Source: Streptomyces justiciae (GTDB taxonomy: Bacteria > Actinomycetota > Actinomycetes > Streptomycetales > Streptomycetaceae). Taken from it: 64,000 nt of DNA. The stretch covers positions 29,463 through 93,462 of the forward strand of contig NZ_JADDXU010000030.1 of NCBI RefSeq assembly GCF_015163075.1, read 5' to 3'. This document shows, one piece after another, positions 55,481 to 63,880 of the stretch. The notes under the pieces are model-generated. The model did not search any database, was not told where the DNA came from, and saw only the letters and a program-made list of their open reading frames with translations. Position 1 is the stretch's first letter. Each line of letters opens with the position of its first letter. Made by a program: the position numbers and the translations under genes.

Positions 55481-56854
55481 CTAGGCCCAGCAACCGTTCA
55501 CGGTGGCGGCCAGGCCGTCCATCGCGTCCTTGATGTCGTTCGGAGCGGCAGTGGAGCCGTTCTCGATGAAGGAGAAGACCCGCCACTCGCCGTCGTCGGT
55601 TCTGGTCAGACCGCTCAGGGCGACGGCACCGGTGAGGGTGCCGGTCTTCGCCTGCACCTTGCCGACCGCGCACTGGGAGTGCGGGTCGTCGAACCTGCCC
55701 CACTCCGGGCCGAGCGTGGAGCCCGCCTCGCCGGCGACCGGCAGGCCGTCCAGGATGGCGCCCAGGGTGTGCGCGTGGCGGGGCTCGGTGAGCAGTTCGA
55801 GGATCTGCGCGAGGGTGGCGGCCGGGATGCGGTCGGTCCGGGACAGTCCGCTGCCGTCGTGCATCCCGAAGTGGTCGAGCGAGACGCCGTAATGCCGGAG
55901 CACCTCGCGCACGACCTCGGTACCGCCCTCGAAGGTCGCAGGCCTCCCGGCGCCCAGGGCCGTCATCCGCAACAGGGTCTCGGCGATGTTGTTGTCGCTG
56001 GTCTTGAGCATCGTCCTGACGACGTCCGACAGCGGCGCGGACCTGTGGCGGGCGACCGGCACGTCGGTGTGGTCCGCCGTACGGCGGACGACGTCACCGG
56101 TGACGCTGACACCGTCCGCCGCGAGCAACTTGGCGAAGGTCTGCCCGGCGTCGAGGGCGGTGTCCTGGACGCCGCGGCCGTCGACGACGAGGGCGCGGAC
56201 CGGGGCGACGGTGTCCGGGTAGTAGCCGTCGTTCCAGCCGTCGGCCAGCGTCGGCGTGGGGAACAAGCTGTCGTCCACGGCGACCTTCACCGAGGTCAGC
56301 CCCGCGCTCTTCAGCCCGGCGACCGCGGTCCGGGCCAGTTCGGCGAGGTCGGCGCTGGTCAGGGTGCGGTCGCCGCCGCCGACGAGGGTGAGGGTGCCGT
56401 CGCCGTAGACCACCTTCGTGGTGAACCGGTGGTGCGGGCCGAGCACCGACAGGGCGGCGGTCGACGTGGCCAGCTTGACGTTGGAGGCCGGCATCAGCGC
56501 GGTGGCACCGTTGTGGTCCCACAGGGTGCTGTCGGAGTCCGCGTCGAGGACGACGCCGCTCACATCGGCGCCGAGCCGCTGGTCGAGCACCCGGGTGTCG
56601 AGGTTCGCGGCCATCTGCTGGTCGTCGGTGCCGACGACACCGCTCGGATCGGCGGCCGTGACCGCGGTGCCGTCGCCGGACGCGGCGAAGGCGGAGGGCG
56701 CCGCCAGCGCGGCCGACGCCATCGGGACGGCGAGTGCCAGCACGAGCGCACGCCGCGCTCCCGGGCTGCCACTTGATGGAGTCCTCCGGTGCCGGCGTCG
56801 ACCACCGGGCACGAAGGCGTTCGTCTGTGGTGTTTCCTCTGCCGCGTTACTCAT
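55481..56854 (-). CDS. dacB: D-Ala-D-Ala carboxypeptidase/endopeptidase, PBP4 (S13)
   Basis: A 457-residue class C low-molecular-weight penicillin-binding protein that trims peptidoglycan stem peptides outside the membrane. The N-terminus has a basic lead (GGRRRHRRTP) and a signal/anchor segment (RALVLALAVPMASAALAAP). The three active-site motifs are SNVK (124-127), SDN in KTSDNNIAETL, and KTG in QAKTGTLTG. The large insertion between motif 1 and 2 is the family hallmark (VDDSLFPTPTLADGWNDGYY). I use ATG 56854; ATG 56884, ten codons upstream, falls inside an ACATGTG box and has no ribosome site either. It is divergent from a lipoprotein gene and followed by a RICIN gene. Confidence 0.9.
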   Translation of the reverse strand: MSNAAEETPQTNAFVPGGRRRHRRTPSSGSPGARRALVLALAVPMASAALAAPSAFAASGDGTAVTAADPSGVVGTDDQQMAANLDTRVLDQRLGADVSGVVLDADSDSTLWDHNGATALMPASNVKLATSTAALSVLGPHHRFTTKVVYGDGTLTLVGGGDRTLTSADLAELARTAVAGLKSAGLTSVKVAVDDSLFPTPTLADGWNDGYYPDTVAPVRALVVDGRGVQDTALDAGQTFAKLLAADGVSVTGDVVRRTADHTDVPVARHRSAPLSDVVRTMLKTSDNNIAETLLRMTALGAGRPATFEGGTEVVREVLRHYGVSLDHFGMHDGSGLSRTDRIPAATLAQILELLTEPRHAHTLGAILDGLPVAGEAGSTLGPEWGRFDDPHSQCAVGKVQAKTGTLTGAVALSGLTRTDDGEWRVFSFIENGSTAAPNDIKDAMDGLAATVNGCWA

Positions 56855-56880
56855 GGAATCCAAAAGGTTTGAGTCCAGAG

Positions 56881-56938
56881 ACATGTGAATGGGAGATCGG
56901 CGCGCACCCTACCACCGGTCGCCATCGCACATGTGTGC
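56881..56938. promoter_or_regulatory. Two ACATGTG boxes in the dacB/lipoprotein promoter
   Basis: ACATGTGAAT at 56881-56890 and GCACATGTGTGC at 56927-56938, 46 nt apart, in the divergent promoter. Confidence 0.45.
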
Positions 56939-57011
56939 ATTCGCAGGCCATGGGTGTGTCTAGACTGGCGCGCGCTTTTCCGGCCGGCTGGAAACATGGA
57001 GGACGCCGCCG

Positions 57012-57473
57012 ATGAACCCCCTGCGGTCCAGGACGGTGCTCCCGTGGCCCGCCGTGTGCACATGGTCCGCCGTGGCGGCGCTGGCGGTGGTGGGCTGCGC
57101 GCTCCCCGACCACGGCCTCGACCGGGTGGCCGGGGACCGGGTCTGCCGGTCCGCCCTGCCGCCCGGCATGGAGCTGTCCTGCGCCACCTACGGCTTCGGT
57201 GACCTGCGCTATCGCTGCCCCGACGGGCGTCAGGACACCCGCCGGTGCGTGCGGACGTCCGGCGTGACGGTGCGCAACGCGGGCCGCTCCCGCGTCTACG
57301 TGACGTACATCGCCGGAGCCCACCAGGGCGAGCGCGAGCAGGGACCGCAGCAGGTACTCGAACCGGGCGCCGAGGCCACCCTCCGCCCCGGCGGCGGCCG
57401 TTGGCTGTACGACATCACGGTGCGCGGCGCGGCGGAGCAGCCGAGCGTCCTGGAAGTGGTCGGCGTCCAGTGA
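57012..57473 (+). CDS. Putative lipoprotein of unknown function
   Basis: A 153-residue exported protein. The lipobox is LAVVGC with Cys29, preceded by a hydrophobic signal (VCTWSAVAALAVV), so it should be lipid-anchored on the outer face of the membrane. The mature part has six Cys, four of them in the first half (DRVCRSAL, LSCATYGF, YRCPDGR, RRCVRTSG), probably two disulfides, and a beta-rich second half (VTVRNAGRSRVYVTYIAGAH, WLYDITVRG). I do not recognise a family. GGAGG precedes the ATG. Divergent from dacB, with shared ACATGTG boxes, hinting at a cell-wall role. Confidence 0.7.
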   Translation: MNPLRSRTVLPWPAVCTWSAVAALAVVGCALPDHGLDRVAGDRVCRSALPPGMELSCATYGFGDLRYRCPDGRQDTRRCVRTSGVTVRNAGRSRVYVTYIAGAHQGEREQGPQQVLEPGAEATLRPGGGRWLYDITVRGAAEQPSVLEVVGVQ

Positions 57474-57579
57474 CGTCCCGGACGCGAACGATGCACGTGT
57501 GAACCCGCCGCCCGGTCGGCTCCGTGTCCTGGGTGACCGCCGTTGCACCCGGCAGGGCGTCCGGAGCGAGGAGTCAGGG

Positions 57580-58848
57580 ATGGACACGCATCGACAGACC
57601 CCATCGGCCGGAGCACCGCCCGCAGCGCCCGGCTTGGACGAACCGCAGGAACTCGTCGTCATGGGACCGGAGTTCAAGGCGGACGCCCCCCGGCGCTACG
57701 CCGAGCTGCGGGCCAGGGGACCCATCCACCGGGCGCAGTTCTTCCCGGGCATCACCGGCTGGGTGGTCGTCGACTACGACCTCGCCCGCGAGGCGCTGAC
57801 CCATCCGGCGCTGCTCAAGAACCCCGAGCCGGCCGCCGAGATGCTGGAGGCGGCGGGGTTCCTCGGTCACAAGCGTGGCACCGGGTTCGGCGGCCAGATG
57901 CTGGAGGCCGACTCGCCCGAGCACACCCGGTTGCGGCGACTGGTGTCGGGCGTCTTCTCCCGCAAGGCGTCCGCCGCGATGGAACCGCGCATCACCGAGA
58001 TCGCGGACGCGCTCATCGACGCCATGCCGCAGTCCGGCGAGCTGGACCTCGTCCCTGCCTTCACCGCCCCGCTCCCGGTCACGGTGATCGCCGAACTGCT
58101 GGGCATCCCGGAGGCCGACCGGCAGGACTTCCGCCGCTGGACGGCCCTCGCCTTCCAGGTGGCGCACCCCGAGTACGCGACCGCGGTGGCGAGCCTGCAC
58201 GGCTTCCTGCGCCAGCTGGTCGACGACAAGCGCCGTGCCCCCGGCGACGACCTGCTGTCCGCGCTCGTCGCCGCCCGTGACAAGGACGACGGCCGCCTCA
58301 GCGAGGACGAGCTCGCCGGCACCGCGGCCCTGCTGGTGATCGCCGGCCACGAGACGACCGTCAACCTGATCGGCAACTCGGTGCTGGCGCTGCTCCAGCA
58401 CCCCGACCAGCTGCGGCTGCTCCGCAACGACCTGCGGCTGCTGCCCGACGCCATCGAGGAGTTCCTGCGCTACGACACCTCCGTCGAGCGCACCACCAAC
58501 CGGTACGCCGCTGAGGACCTGGAGCTCGGCGGGGTGCGCATCCCGCGCGGCGGCATCGTCGCGGTGGCGCTCGCCTCCGCGAGCCGTGCCGCCCCGCTGC
58601 CCGGCGGCGGTGATCCCGAGACCCTCGACATCACCCGCCCCGTCACCCGCCACCTCTCCTTCGGCCACGGCATCCACCACTGCCTGGGCGCCCCGCTGGC
58701 CCGCCTGGAGGCCCGCGTCGCCCTGCACACCCTCCTCACCCGCGTCCCGGAGCTGGAACTGGCGGTGCCGGCCGAGTCGTTGGACTGGTTCCCGGCCGGC
58801 ATGGTCCGGGGTGTGCTGTCGCTGCCGGTGCGCTACCGCCGCGGCTGA
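57580..58848 (+). CDS. Cytochrome P450 (copy 2)
   Basis: A 422-residue soluble P450. Haem loop FGHGIHHCLG near residue 365, I-helix motif VIAGHETT near 255, and ExxR motif in EEFLRYD. It has about 25 more N-terminal residues than copy 1 (Pro/Ala-rich, GAPPAAPG). The two copies share the same start blocks (FKADAP, DLAREALTHPALLK), and the same order throughout, so they arose by duplication. No ferredoxin is nearby. GAGGAG precedes the ATG. A GCACGTGTGAAC box (57493-57504) lies in the promoter. Confidence 0.92.
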   Translation: MDTHRQTPSAGAPPAAPGLDEPQELVVMGPEFKADAPRRYAELRARGPIHRAQFFPGITGWVVVDYDLAREALTHPALLKNPEPAAEMLEAAGFLGHKRGTGFGGQMLEADSPEHTRLRRLVSGVFSRKASAAMEPRITEIADALIDAMPQSGELDLVPAFTAPLPVTVIAELLGIPEADRQDFRRWTALAFQVAHPEYATAVASLHGFLRQLVDDKRRAPGDDLLSALVAARDKDDGRLSEDELAGTAALLVIAGHETTVNLIGNSVLALLQHPDQLRLLRNDLRLLPDAIEEFLRYDTSVERTTNRYAAEDLELGGVRIPRGGIVAVALASASRAAPLPGGGDPETLDITRPVTRHLSFGHGIHHCLGAPLARLEARVALHTLLTRVPELELAVPAESLDWFPAGMVRGVLSLPVRYRRG

Positions 58849-58896
58849 GGCCGTCAACCCCAGGACGACACGCATAGAGGCTCACGCTCTTCATGC

Positions 58897-58917
58897 GTCA
58901 CCGGCTTGACAGGTGAC
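58897..58917. promoter_or_regulatory. GTCACC-N9-GGTGAC palindrome, longest copy
   Basis: Arms extend to TGCGTCACC and GGTGACGCA around GGCTTGACA, the most symmetric copy in the window. It lies 72 nt before the small gene at 58989. Confidence 0.7.
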
Positions 58918-58988
58918 GCAATGGGGGCGCAAGCTGAGGTGACCCCGGCTGACGGGGCCGTTCACGATCGATGAAGTGGAGGCTGGCC

Positions 58989-59183
58989 ATGAGCCAGGAA
59001 GCCACGATGGACGCCGCCGCGGCGGTCCGGCACGCACGCTTCGGCAAGCTGCCCGAGCGCATCCGGTACGAGGACATGACGGAAGTGGTGCAGTCCGAGC
59101 CGGGTGGCGCGGTGAAGGCCTCGCCCGACGATCCGGCCGCGTATCACACCTTCTCGTGCCTCGCCCTCGACCTGGGGCTGTAG
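58989..59183 (+). CDS. Small protein, 64 residues, unknown
   Basis: A real gene in my view: GGAGG stands before the ATG at 58989, a strong palindrome lies in its promoter, and a perfect 12-bp terminator follows the stop by 17 nt. The protein is acidic and polar, starting SQEATMDAAAAVRHARFGKLP, with ERIRYEDMTEVV in the middle and ending HTFSCLALDLGL; one Cys near the C-terminus, no TM segment, no signal. The leader-like front and short hydrophobic Cys-containing end recall a RiPP precursor, but no modification genes are nearby. A small regulatory or accessory protein is as likely. Confidence 0.6.
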   Translation: MSQEATMDAAAAVRHARFGKLPERIRYEDMTEVVQSEPGGAVKASPDDPAAYHTFSCLALDLGL

Positions 59184-59199
59184 CCCGTACCGAGTTCCG

Positions 59200-59227
59200 A
59201 AGCCCGCACCCCGCAGGGTGCGGGCTT
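59200..59227 (+). terminator. 12-bp terminator hairpin
   Basis: A perfect stem AAGCCCGCACCC (59200-59211) with GGGTGCGGGCTT (59216-59227) and a 4-nt loop; it ends the small gene and separates it from poxB. Confidence 0.85.
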
Positions 59228-59381
59228 CTGCCGTACGAATCCGGTATATCCGGCAGTCGTCCGACCCAGCAGCCCCCGCTCCGGTCACCGGGCCCACGCA
59301 GTCATTCGACGGATGTGTGCGTAATGCATGTTCCCGAACACTGATCAGGAACGTGCTCACACCCGACGAAAGGCAACCCGC

Positions 59382-61124
59382 ATGCCCACCTTTGCCGACC
59401 ACGTCATCGCCTCCCTGAAGGCCTCCGGCGTGCACCGCCTCTACGGTCTGCCCGGTGACTCGCTCAACGGGCTCACGGACGCCATCCGCCGGCACGACGG
59501 CGTCGACTGGGTGCATGTGCGGCACGAGGAGAGCGCGGCCCTCGCGGCGGCGTCCGAGGCCGGGCTGACCGGCGAGCTCGCCGTCTGCGTCGGCAGCTGC
59601 GGCCCGGGCAACCTGCACCTCATCAACGGCCTCTTCGACGCCCAGCGCAGCCGGGTCCCGGTCCTCGCCATCGCCGCCCAGATCCCCGGCAGCGAGATCG
59701 GCTCCGGCTACTTCCAGGAGACCCGCCCGCAGGAGCTGTTCGCCGACTGCAGCGTCTACGCCGAGGTCGTCACCAGCCCGGAATCCGGCCCGCGCATCCT
59801 GGAGATGGCGATGCGCGCGGCCGTGGAACGCAGGGGAGTGGCGGTCGTGGTCGTCCCCGGCGAGAACTTCCTCGCCAAGACCGGCCGGGACCTCGCCCCC
59901 ACCGTCGTACGCCCGACCCGGACCGTCGTCCGCCCCGACGACGAGGCACTCGCCGACGCTGCCGAACTGCTCAACGCCGCCCAGCGGGTGACGATCCTCG
60001 CGGGCGCCGGCGCGGCCGGTGCGCACGACGACCTGGTCCGGCTCGCCGAGACCCTCAAGGCCCCGGTCGTGCACGCGCTGCGCGGCAAGGAGTACGTCGA
60101 GTACGACAACCCCTACGACGTCGGCATGACCGGCCTGCTCGGCTTCGCCTCCGGCTACAAGGCGATCGAGGAGGCAGACACCCTGCTCATGCTGGGCACC
60201 GATTTCCCCTACCGGCAGTTCTATCCGCAGGGCGCCAAGGTGATCCAGCTCGACCTGCGCGGCGAGCAGATCGGTCGCCGTACCCGGGTCGACCTGCCGC
60301 TGGTCGGCAGCGTCCGGGACACCCTGCCCGCGCTGCTGCCGCTGCTGTCCGTCAAGACCGTCAAGGCCGCCCGCGACCACCTCGACCAGGCGCGCGCCCA
60401 CTACGTCCGCACCCGCAAGTCCCTGGACGCGCTCGCCGTCAACGACCGCGAACGCACCCCGATCCACCCGCAGTTCGTGGCCCGCACCCTCGACCGGCTC
60501 GCCGCCGAGGACGCCGTCTTCACCGTCGACGTCGGCTCCCCGGTGGTGTGGGCGGCCCGCTATCTGAGCTTCAACGGGCGTCGGCGGCTGATCGGCTCCT
60601 TCAACCACGGCACGATGGCCAACGCGCTGCCGCACGCGGTCGGCGCGCAGGCGGCGTACCCGGACCGGCAGGTCGTCTCGCTGTCCGGTGACGGCGGACT
60701 GACCATGCTGCTCGGCGAGTTGTTCACCCTGCGACAGAACCGGCTGCCCGCCAAGATCGTCGTCTTCAACAACGGGTCGCTCAATTTCGTCGAGTTGGAG
60801 ATGAAGGCCGCCGGCATCGTCAACTACGCGACCGAGCTGGACAATCCGCAGCTCGCCGAGGTCGCCGCCGCGATCGGGCTGTGGGCCCGCCGGGTCGAGC
60901 GGCCCGGCGACCTGGAGGAGGCGCTCAAGGGCGCCTTCGCTCACGAGGGTCCCGCGCTCGTCGAGGTCATGACGGCACGGCAGGAACTGTCCGTGCCGCC
61001 CGCGGTCTCGGTGGAACAGGCCAAGGGCTTCACCCTCTACGCGATCCGCACGATCCTCTCCGGCCGTGGTGAGGAACTGCTCGATCTGGTGACCACCAAC
61101 GTGGCCCGCCGGATCCTGCGCTGA
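59382..61124 (+). CDS. poxB: ThDP-dependent pyruvate oxidase/dehydrogenase, PoxB-like
   Basis: A 580-residue enzyme with the three-domain thiamine-diphosphate fold. The pyrimidine domain has LYGLPGDSLNGL and the activating Glu in VRHEESAAL (about 49). The middle domain binds FAD (LAGAGAAGAHDDL, MLGTDFPYRQFYP). The pyrophosphate domain has the GDGG...NN motif (SLSGDGGLTMLL to VFNNGSLNF, about 435-465). The order and lack of acetolactate-synthase features fit PoxB, which oxidises pyruvate to acetate and CO2 with electrons going to the quinone pool. The E. coli C-terminal membrane helix is replaced by FTLYAIRTILSGRGEELLDLV, which could be amphipathic. The ATG has a GAAAGG site. Confidence 0.88.
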   Translation: MPTFADHVIASLKASGVHRLYGLPGDSLNGLTDAIRRHDGVDWVHVRHEESAALAAASEAGLTGELAVCVGSCGPGNLHLINGLFDAQRSRVPVLAIAAQIPGSEIGSGYFQETRPQELFADCSVYAEVVTSPESGPRILEMAMRAAVERRGVAVVVVPGENFLAKTGRDLAPTVVRPTRTVVRPDDEALADAAELLNAAQRVTILAGAGAAGAHDDLVRLAETLKAPVVHALRGKEYVEYDNPYDVGMTGLLGFASGYKAIEEADTLLMLGTDFPYRQFYPQGAKVIQLDLRGEQIGRRTRVDLPLVGSVRDTLPALLPLLSVKTVKAARDHLDQARAHYVRTRKSLDALAVNDRERTPIHPQFVARTLDRLAAEDAVFTVDVGSPVVWAARYLSFNGRRRLIGSFNHGTMANALPHAVGAQAAYPDRQVVSLSGDGGLTMLLGELFTLRQNRLPAKIVVFNNGSLNFVELEMKAAGIVNYATELDNPQLAEVAAAIGLWARRVERPGDLEEALKGAFAHEGPALVEVMTARQELSVPPAVSVEQAKGFTLYAIRTILSGRGEELLDLVTTNVARRILR

Positions 61125-61215
61125 ACCGGCGCACACCTGAGAAACCCGCCCGAGGCGGCCGGGCGACCGCATGGTCGCCTCAAGCAATGACGGGCACACC
61201 CGACAGGAGACACCT

Positions 61216-61671
61216 GTGGCCGACCGAGCCCAGTACGAGGAGCTGACACGGCAGCTGAGCGCCGTCGCCGCCGTACGACGACAGTTGGACCGGAGCCTCC
61301 CCGGCGGCTGCTCCAGCGGCACCGCCGTGGTGCTGGCGCTGCTCGACCGTGAGGGCGACCTGCGCATCGGCAGGCTCGCGGAACTGCTCGCCGTCGACAT
61401 GTCGGTCACCAGCCGCCATGTGACCCACCTGGCCGAGCGGGGCTGGATCGACCGCAGCCCCGACCCCGCCGACCGGCGCTCGCGCATCCTGCGCCTGACC
61501 CCTGAGGGCCGTGACCGGCTGGCCGAACTCTCCGACCGCGCGGCCGAGTTGCTCGCCGTGCGGCTGAGCGGATGGAGCGACGACGACGTCGGCCGGCTGA
61601 CGTCGCTGCTGTCCCGGCTCCGGGCGAGCTTCGACGACACCCCCACCCGTACCCCCGCAGTCACCTTCTAA
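61216..61671 (+). CDS. MarR family regulator
   Basis: A 151-residue winged-helix dimer. The DNA-binding part is IGRLAELLAVDMSVTSRHVTHLAERGWIDRS, followed by the wing with DPADRRSRILRLTPEGRDRL. The flanking helices give the dimer interface. It lies 14 nt before a DHA2 efflux gene, the usual repressor-pump operon, so it probably senses the pump's substrate. A GTG at 61216 with AGGAG is the start; upstream in-frame codons have no site. Confidence 0.9.
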   Translation: MADRAQYEELTRQLSAVAAVRRQLDRSLPGGCSSGTAVVLALLDREGDLRIGRLAELLAVDMSVTSRHVTHLAERGWIDRSPDPADRRSRILRLTPEGRDRLAELSDRAAELLAVRLSGWSDDDVGRLTSLLSRLRASFDDTPTRTPAVTF

Positions 61672-61685
61672 GGACGAGATACCCC

Positions 61686-63317
61686 ATGACAACCACCCCC
61701 CGGTCCGGCGCTCCAGCCGATCAGGCCACGGTGGCGGACGGCGCCGTACCGATGACCCACCCGCAGATCATGCGGGCGCTGTCGGGGCTGCTGCTCGGCC
61801 TGTTCGCCGCCATCTTGTCCTCGACCGTCGTCACCAACGCGCTGCCCAGGATCATCGGCGACCTGGGCGGCGGCCAGAGCGCCTACACCTGGGTCGTGAC
61901 CTCGTCCCTGCTGGCGGTCACCGCCTCCACGCCCCTGTGGGGCAAGCTCGCGGACCAGTTCAGCAAGAAGATCCTGGTCCAGTCCGCACTGATCGTCTAC
62001 GCCCTCGGGTCGCTGGTCGCCGGTCTCGCCCAGAACCCCGGCACACTGATCGCCGCACGTGTCATCCAGGGACTGGGCGGCGGCGGCCTGTCCGCGCTGT
62101 CGCAGGTCGTCCTGGCGGCGATGATCGCCCCGCGTGAGCGAGGGCGTTACTCCGGCTATCTCGGCGCGACCTTCGCCGTCGCCACCGTCGGCGGCCCGCT
62201 CCTCGGCGGTGTCATCACCGACACCAGCTGGCTCGGCTGGCGGTGGTGCCTGTTCGTCGGCATCCCGTTCGCGATGGTCGCCCTGGTCGTGCTGCAACGG
62301 ACGCTGAACCTGCCGGTGACCAAGCGCCGGGTCAAGGTCGACTGGGCCGGCGCCTTCTTCGTCACCGCGGCCGTCTGCACCCTGCTGATCTGGGTCACCT
62401 TCGCCGACGACAAGTACGCCTGGCTGTCCTGGCAGACGTACACGCTGGTCGGCACCTCGCTGGTGCTGGCGCTCGTCTTCCTGTTCGTCGAGACGAAGGC
62501 GAGCGAACCGATCATCCCGCTGCGGCTCTTCCGCAGCCGCACCATCGCCCTCGCCTCCACCGCCTCGCTGTTCACCGGCGTGGCCCTGTTCGCGGGCACG
62601 GTCTTCTTCAGCCAGTACTTCCAGCTGGCCCGCGGCGAGTCACCGACCAGGTCCGGCGTGATGACGATCCCGTTCATCGCGGGCCTGTTCCTCGCCTCCA
62701 CGGTCTCCGGCCGGGTCATCACCCGAACCGGCCGGTGGAAGGGCTGGCTGCTGGCGGGCGGCGTGCTGCTCACGGCCGGCCTGGCGCTGCTGGGCATGCT
62801 GCGCTACGACACCTCGTACCCGTTCATCGCGCTGTGCATGGCGCTGATGGGCCTCGGCGTCGGCATGACCCTCCAGAACCTCGTGCTGTGCACCCAGAAC
62901 CAGGTGGCCCCGAGCGACCTGGGCGCCGCCTCCTCCACGGTCACCTTCTTCCGGTCCCTCGGCGGCGCGGTGGGCGTCTCGGTGCTCGGCTCGGTCCTCA
63001 CCACCCGGATCGCCCACTACGCGCGCGAGACCATCACCCAACTCGCCCCGCAGGACCAGGCGGCCGCCGCGAAGACCTCCGGCGACGGCCAACTGCCCGA
63101 CCTGGCCCTGCTCCCCGCCCCGGTCCGGACCTGGCTGGAGGGCGCCTACGGGCACGCCATCGGCGACATCTTCATGTACGTCGCCCCGGTCGCCCTGCTC
63201 TCTTTCCTGGTGACCCTCTTCATCAAGGAGGTCGCCCTGCGCACCCGCAGCGGGCTGGCCCAGACCGCACAGGAGGCGAAGAGCGCTCGTACAGATGCAC
63301 GGGACACCACGGCCTGA
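61686..63317 (+). CDS. MFS drug exporter, DHA2 (EmrB/QacA) type
   Basis: A 543-residue transporter with 14 hydrophobic helices. Motif A is WGKLADQFSKK (between helices 2 and 3), motif B-like ARVIQGLGGGGLSAL, and motif C GATFAVATVGGPLLGGVI of antiporters. Two extra helices in the middle distinguish DHA2 from 12-TM exporters. It should expel toxic compounds with proton exchange. Coupled to the upstream MarR gene (14-nt gap, AAGGACGAG site). Stop codons with the convergent gene are 4 nt apart. Confidence 0.92.
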   Translation: MTTTPRSGAPADQATVADGAVPMTHPQIMRALSGLLLGLFAAILSSTVVTNALPRIIGDLGGGQSAYTWVVTSSLLAVTASTPLWGKLADQFSKKILVQSALIVYALGSLVAGLAQNPGTLIAARVIQGLGGGGLSALSQVVLAAMIAPRERGRYSGYLGATFAVATVGGPLLGGVITDTSWLGWRWCLFVGIPFAMVALVVLQRTLNLPVTKRRVKVDWAGAFFVTAAVCTLLIWVTFADDKYAWLSWQTYTLVGTSLVLALVFLFVETKASEPIIPLRLFRSRTIALASTASLFTGVALFAGTVFFSQYFQLARGESPTRSGVMTIPFIAGLFLASTVSGRVITRTGRWKGWLLAGGVLLTAGLALLGMLRYDTSYPFIALCMALMGLGVGMTLQNLVLCTQNQVAPSDLGAASSTVTFFRSLGGAVGVSVLGSVLTTRIAHYARETITQLAPQDQAAAAKTSGDGQLPDLALLPAPVRTWLEGAYGHAIGDIFMYVAPVALLSFLVTLFIKEVALRTRSGLAQTAQEAKSARTDARDTTA

Positions 63318-63321
63318 CCGG

Positions 63322-63756
63322 CTAAGAGCCGGCGGCACACGGGTCCGTGACCGCCGGCACGGCGCTCAGGACGCTGCGGCCGCCGGAGTCCTGGACCGAC
63401 CAGGCGTCGCACAGAGCACCGCCGTCGGCGGGGCGGCCCCGCAGGACGAGGAACCGCAGATCGTCGTAGGTTTCCAGGTCGAGCCGCAGACGGGTGGCCG
63501 GGACGGCGAAAAGCTCGGTGAAATAGTGCTCCGCATAGCCGGAGCCCGCTGTGCCGGGCGCGAACAGGCGCTGGAAGGCAGCCGGGTCCTGACGGTGTAC
63601 GGCCCTTGCCGCGTCGGTGCGCAGCACTGCCGGGTCGGGTGCGCCGAAGGCCTCGGGGCCCTGCTCGGTCACCAAGAAGCAGCAGATGGCCACCAGCCAT
63701 ACGCAGATGCCACCGACCACCGTCCATGTCCAGGGAATCCTCGGCACACGCACCAT
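63322..63756 (-). CDS. Small membrane-anchored protein, unknown
   Basis: A 144-residue protein with one N-terminal helix (WTWTVVGGICVWLVAICCFLV, about 9-29) and a soluble extracytoplasmic part containing RQDPAAFQRLFAPGTAGSG, a helix-rich NTF2-like pattern, and two Cys (LCDAWSVQ, TDPCAAGS) that may pair. No family recognised. It has a terminator-like double hairpin upstream of its start, presumably belonging to a gene outside the window. Confidence 0.6.
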   Translation of the reverse strand: MVRVPRIPWTWTVVGGICVWLVAICCFLVTEQGPEAFGAPDPAVLRTDAARAVHRQDPAAFQRLFAPGTAGSGYAEHYFTELFAVPATRLRLDLETYDDLRFLVLRGRPADGGALCDAWSVQDSGGRSVLSAVPAVTDPCAAGS

Positions 63757-63802
63757 GTCACTGCTCCAAGGGGGCCCGGCCCAGGCGGGCTCTGCGAATC
63801 GG

Positions 63803-63842
63803 TGTCACCGGGCGCCATCCCTCACAGTGACGCCCGGTGACA
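63803..63842. terminator. 12-bp hairpin
   Basis: TGTCACCGGGCG (63803-63814) pairs with CGCCCGGTGACA (63831-63842), loop 16 nt. The arms resemble the 21-bp operator (GTCACC/GGTGAC) but the spacing is 24, so I treat it as a hairpin. Confidence 0.5.
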
Positions 63843-63843
63843 G

Positions 63844-63880
63844 CTGCCGCGGCCCGGTGCATTCCCACGGGCCGCGGCAG
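63844..63880. terminator. 13-bp hairpin
   Basis: CTGCCGCGGCCCG (63844-63856) pairs with CGGGCCGCGGCAG (63868-63880), 11-nt loop; it stands back to back with the previous hairpin. Probably the terminator of a gene to the right reading leftward, or a barrier for the gene at 63322. Confidence 0.6.

Noticed and set aside
6216..58917. The GTCACC palindrome as a BldD, BldM or Rex site
   Set aside because: Arm sequence or spacing does not agree with the sites I remember for these regulators, and presence beside both CGNR genes gives a simpler explanation.
59382..61124. Acetolactate synthase large subunit
   Set aside because: No small subunit gene is adjacent, and the overall pattern and the C-terminal region fit PoxB-type pyruvate oxidation better.
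63803..63842. Tenth copy of the palindrome family
   Set aside because: The arms GTCACC/GGTGAC are there but 24 bases apart and part of a longer hairpin, so it fits a terminator better.
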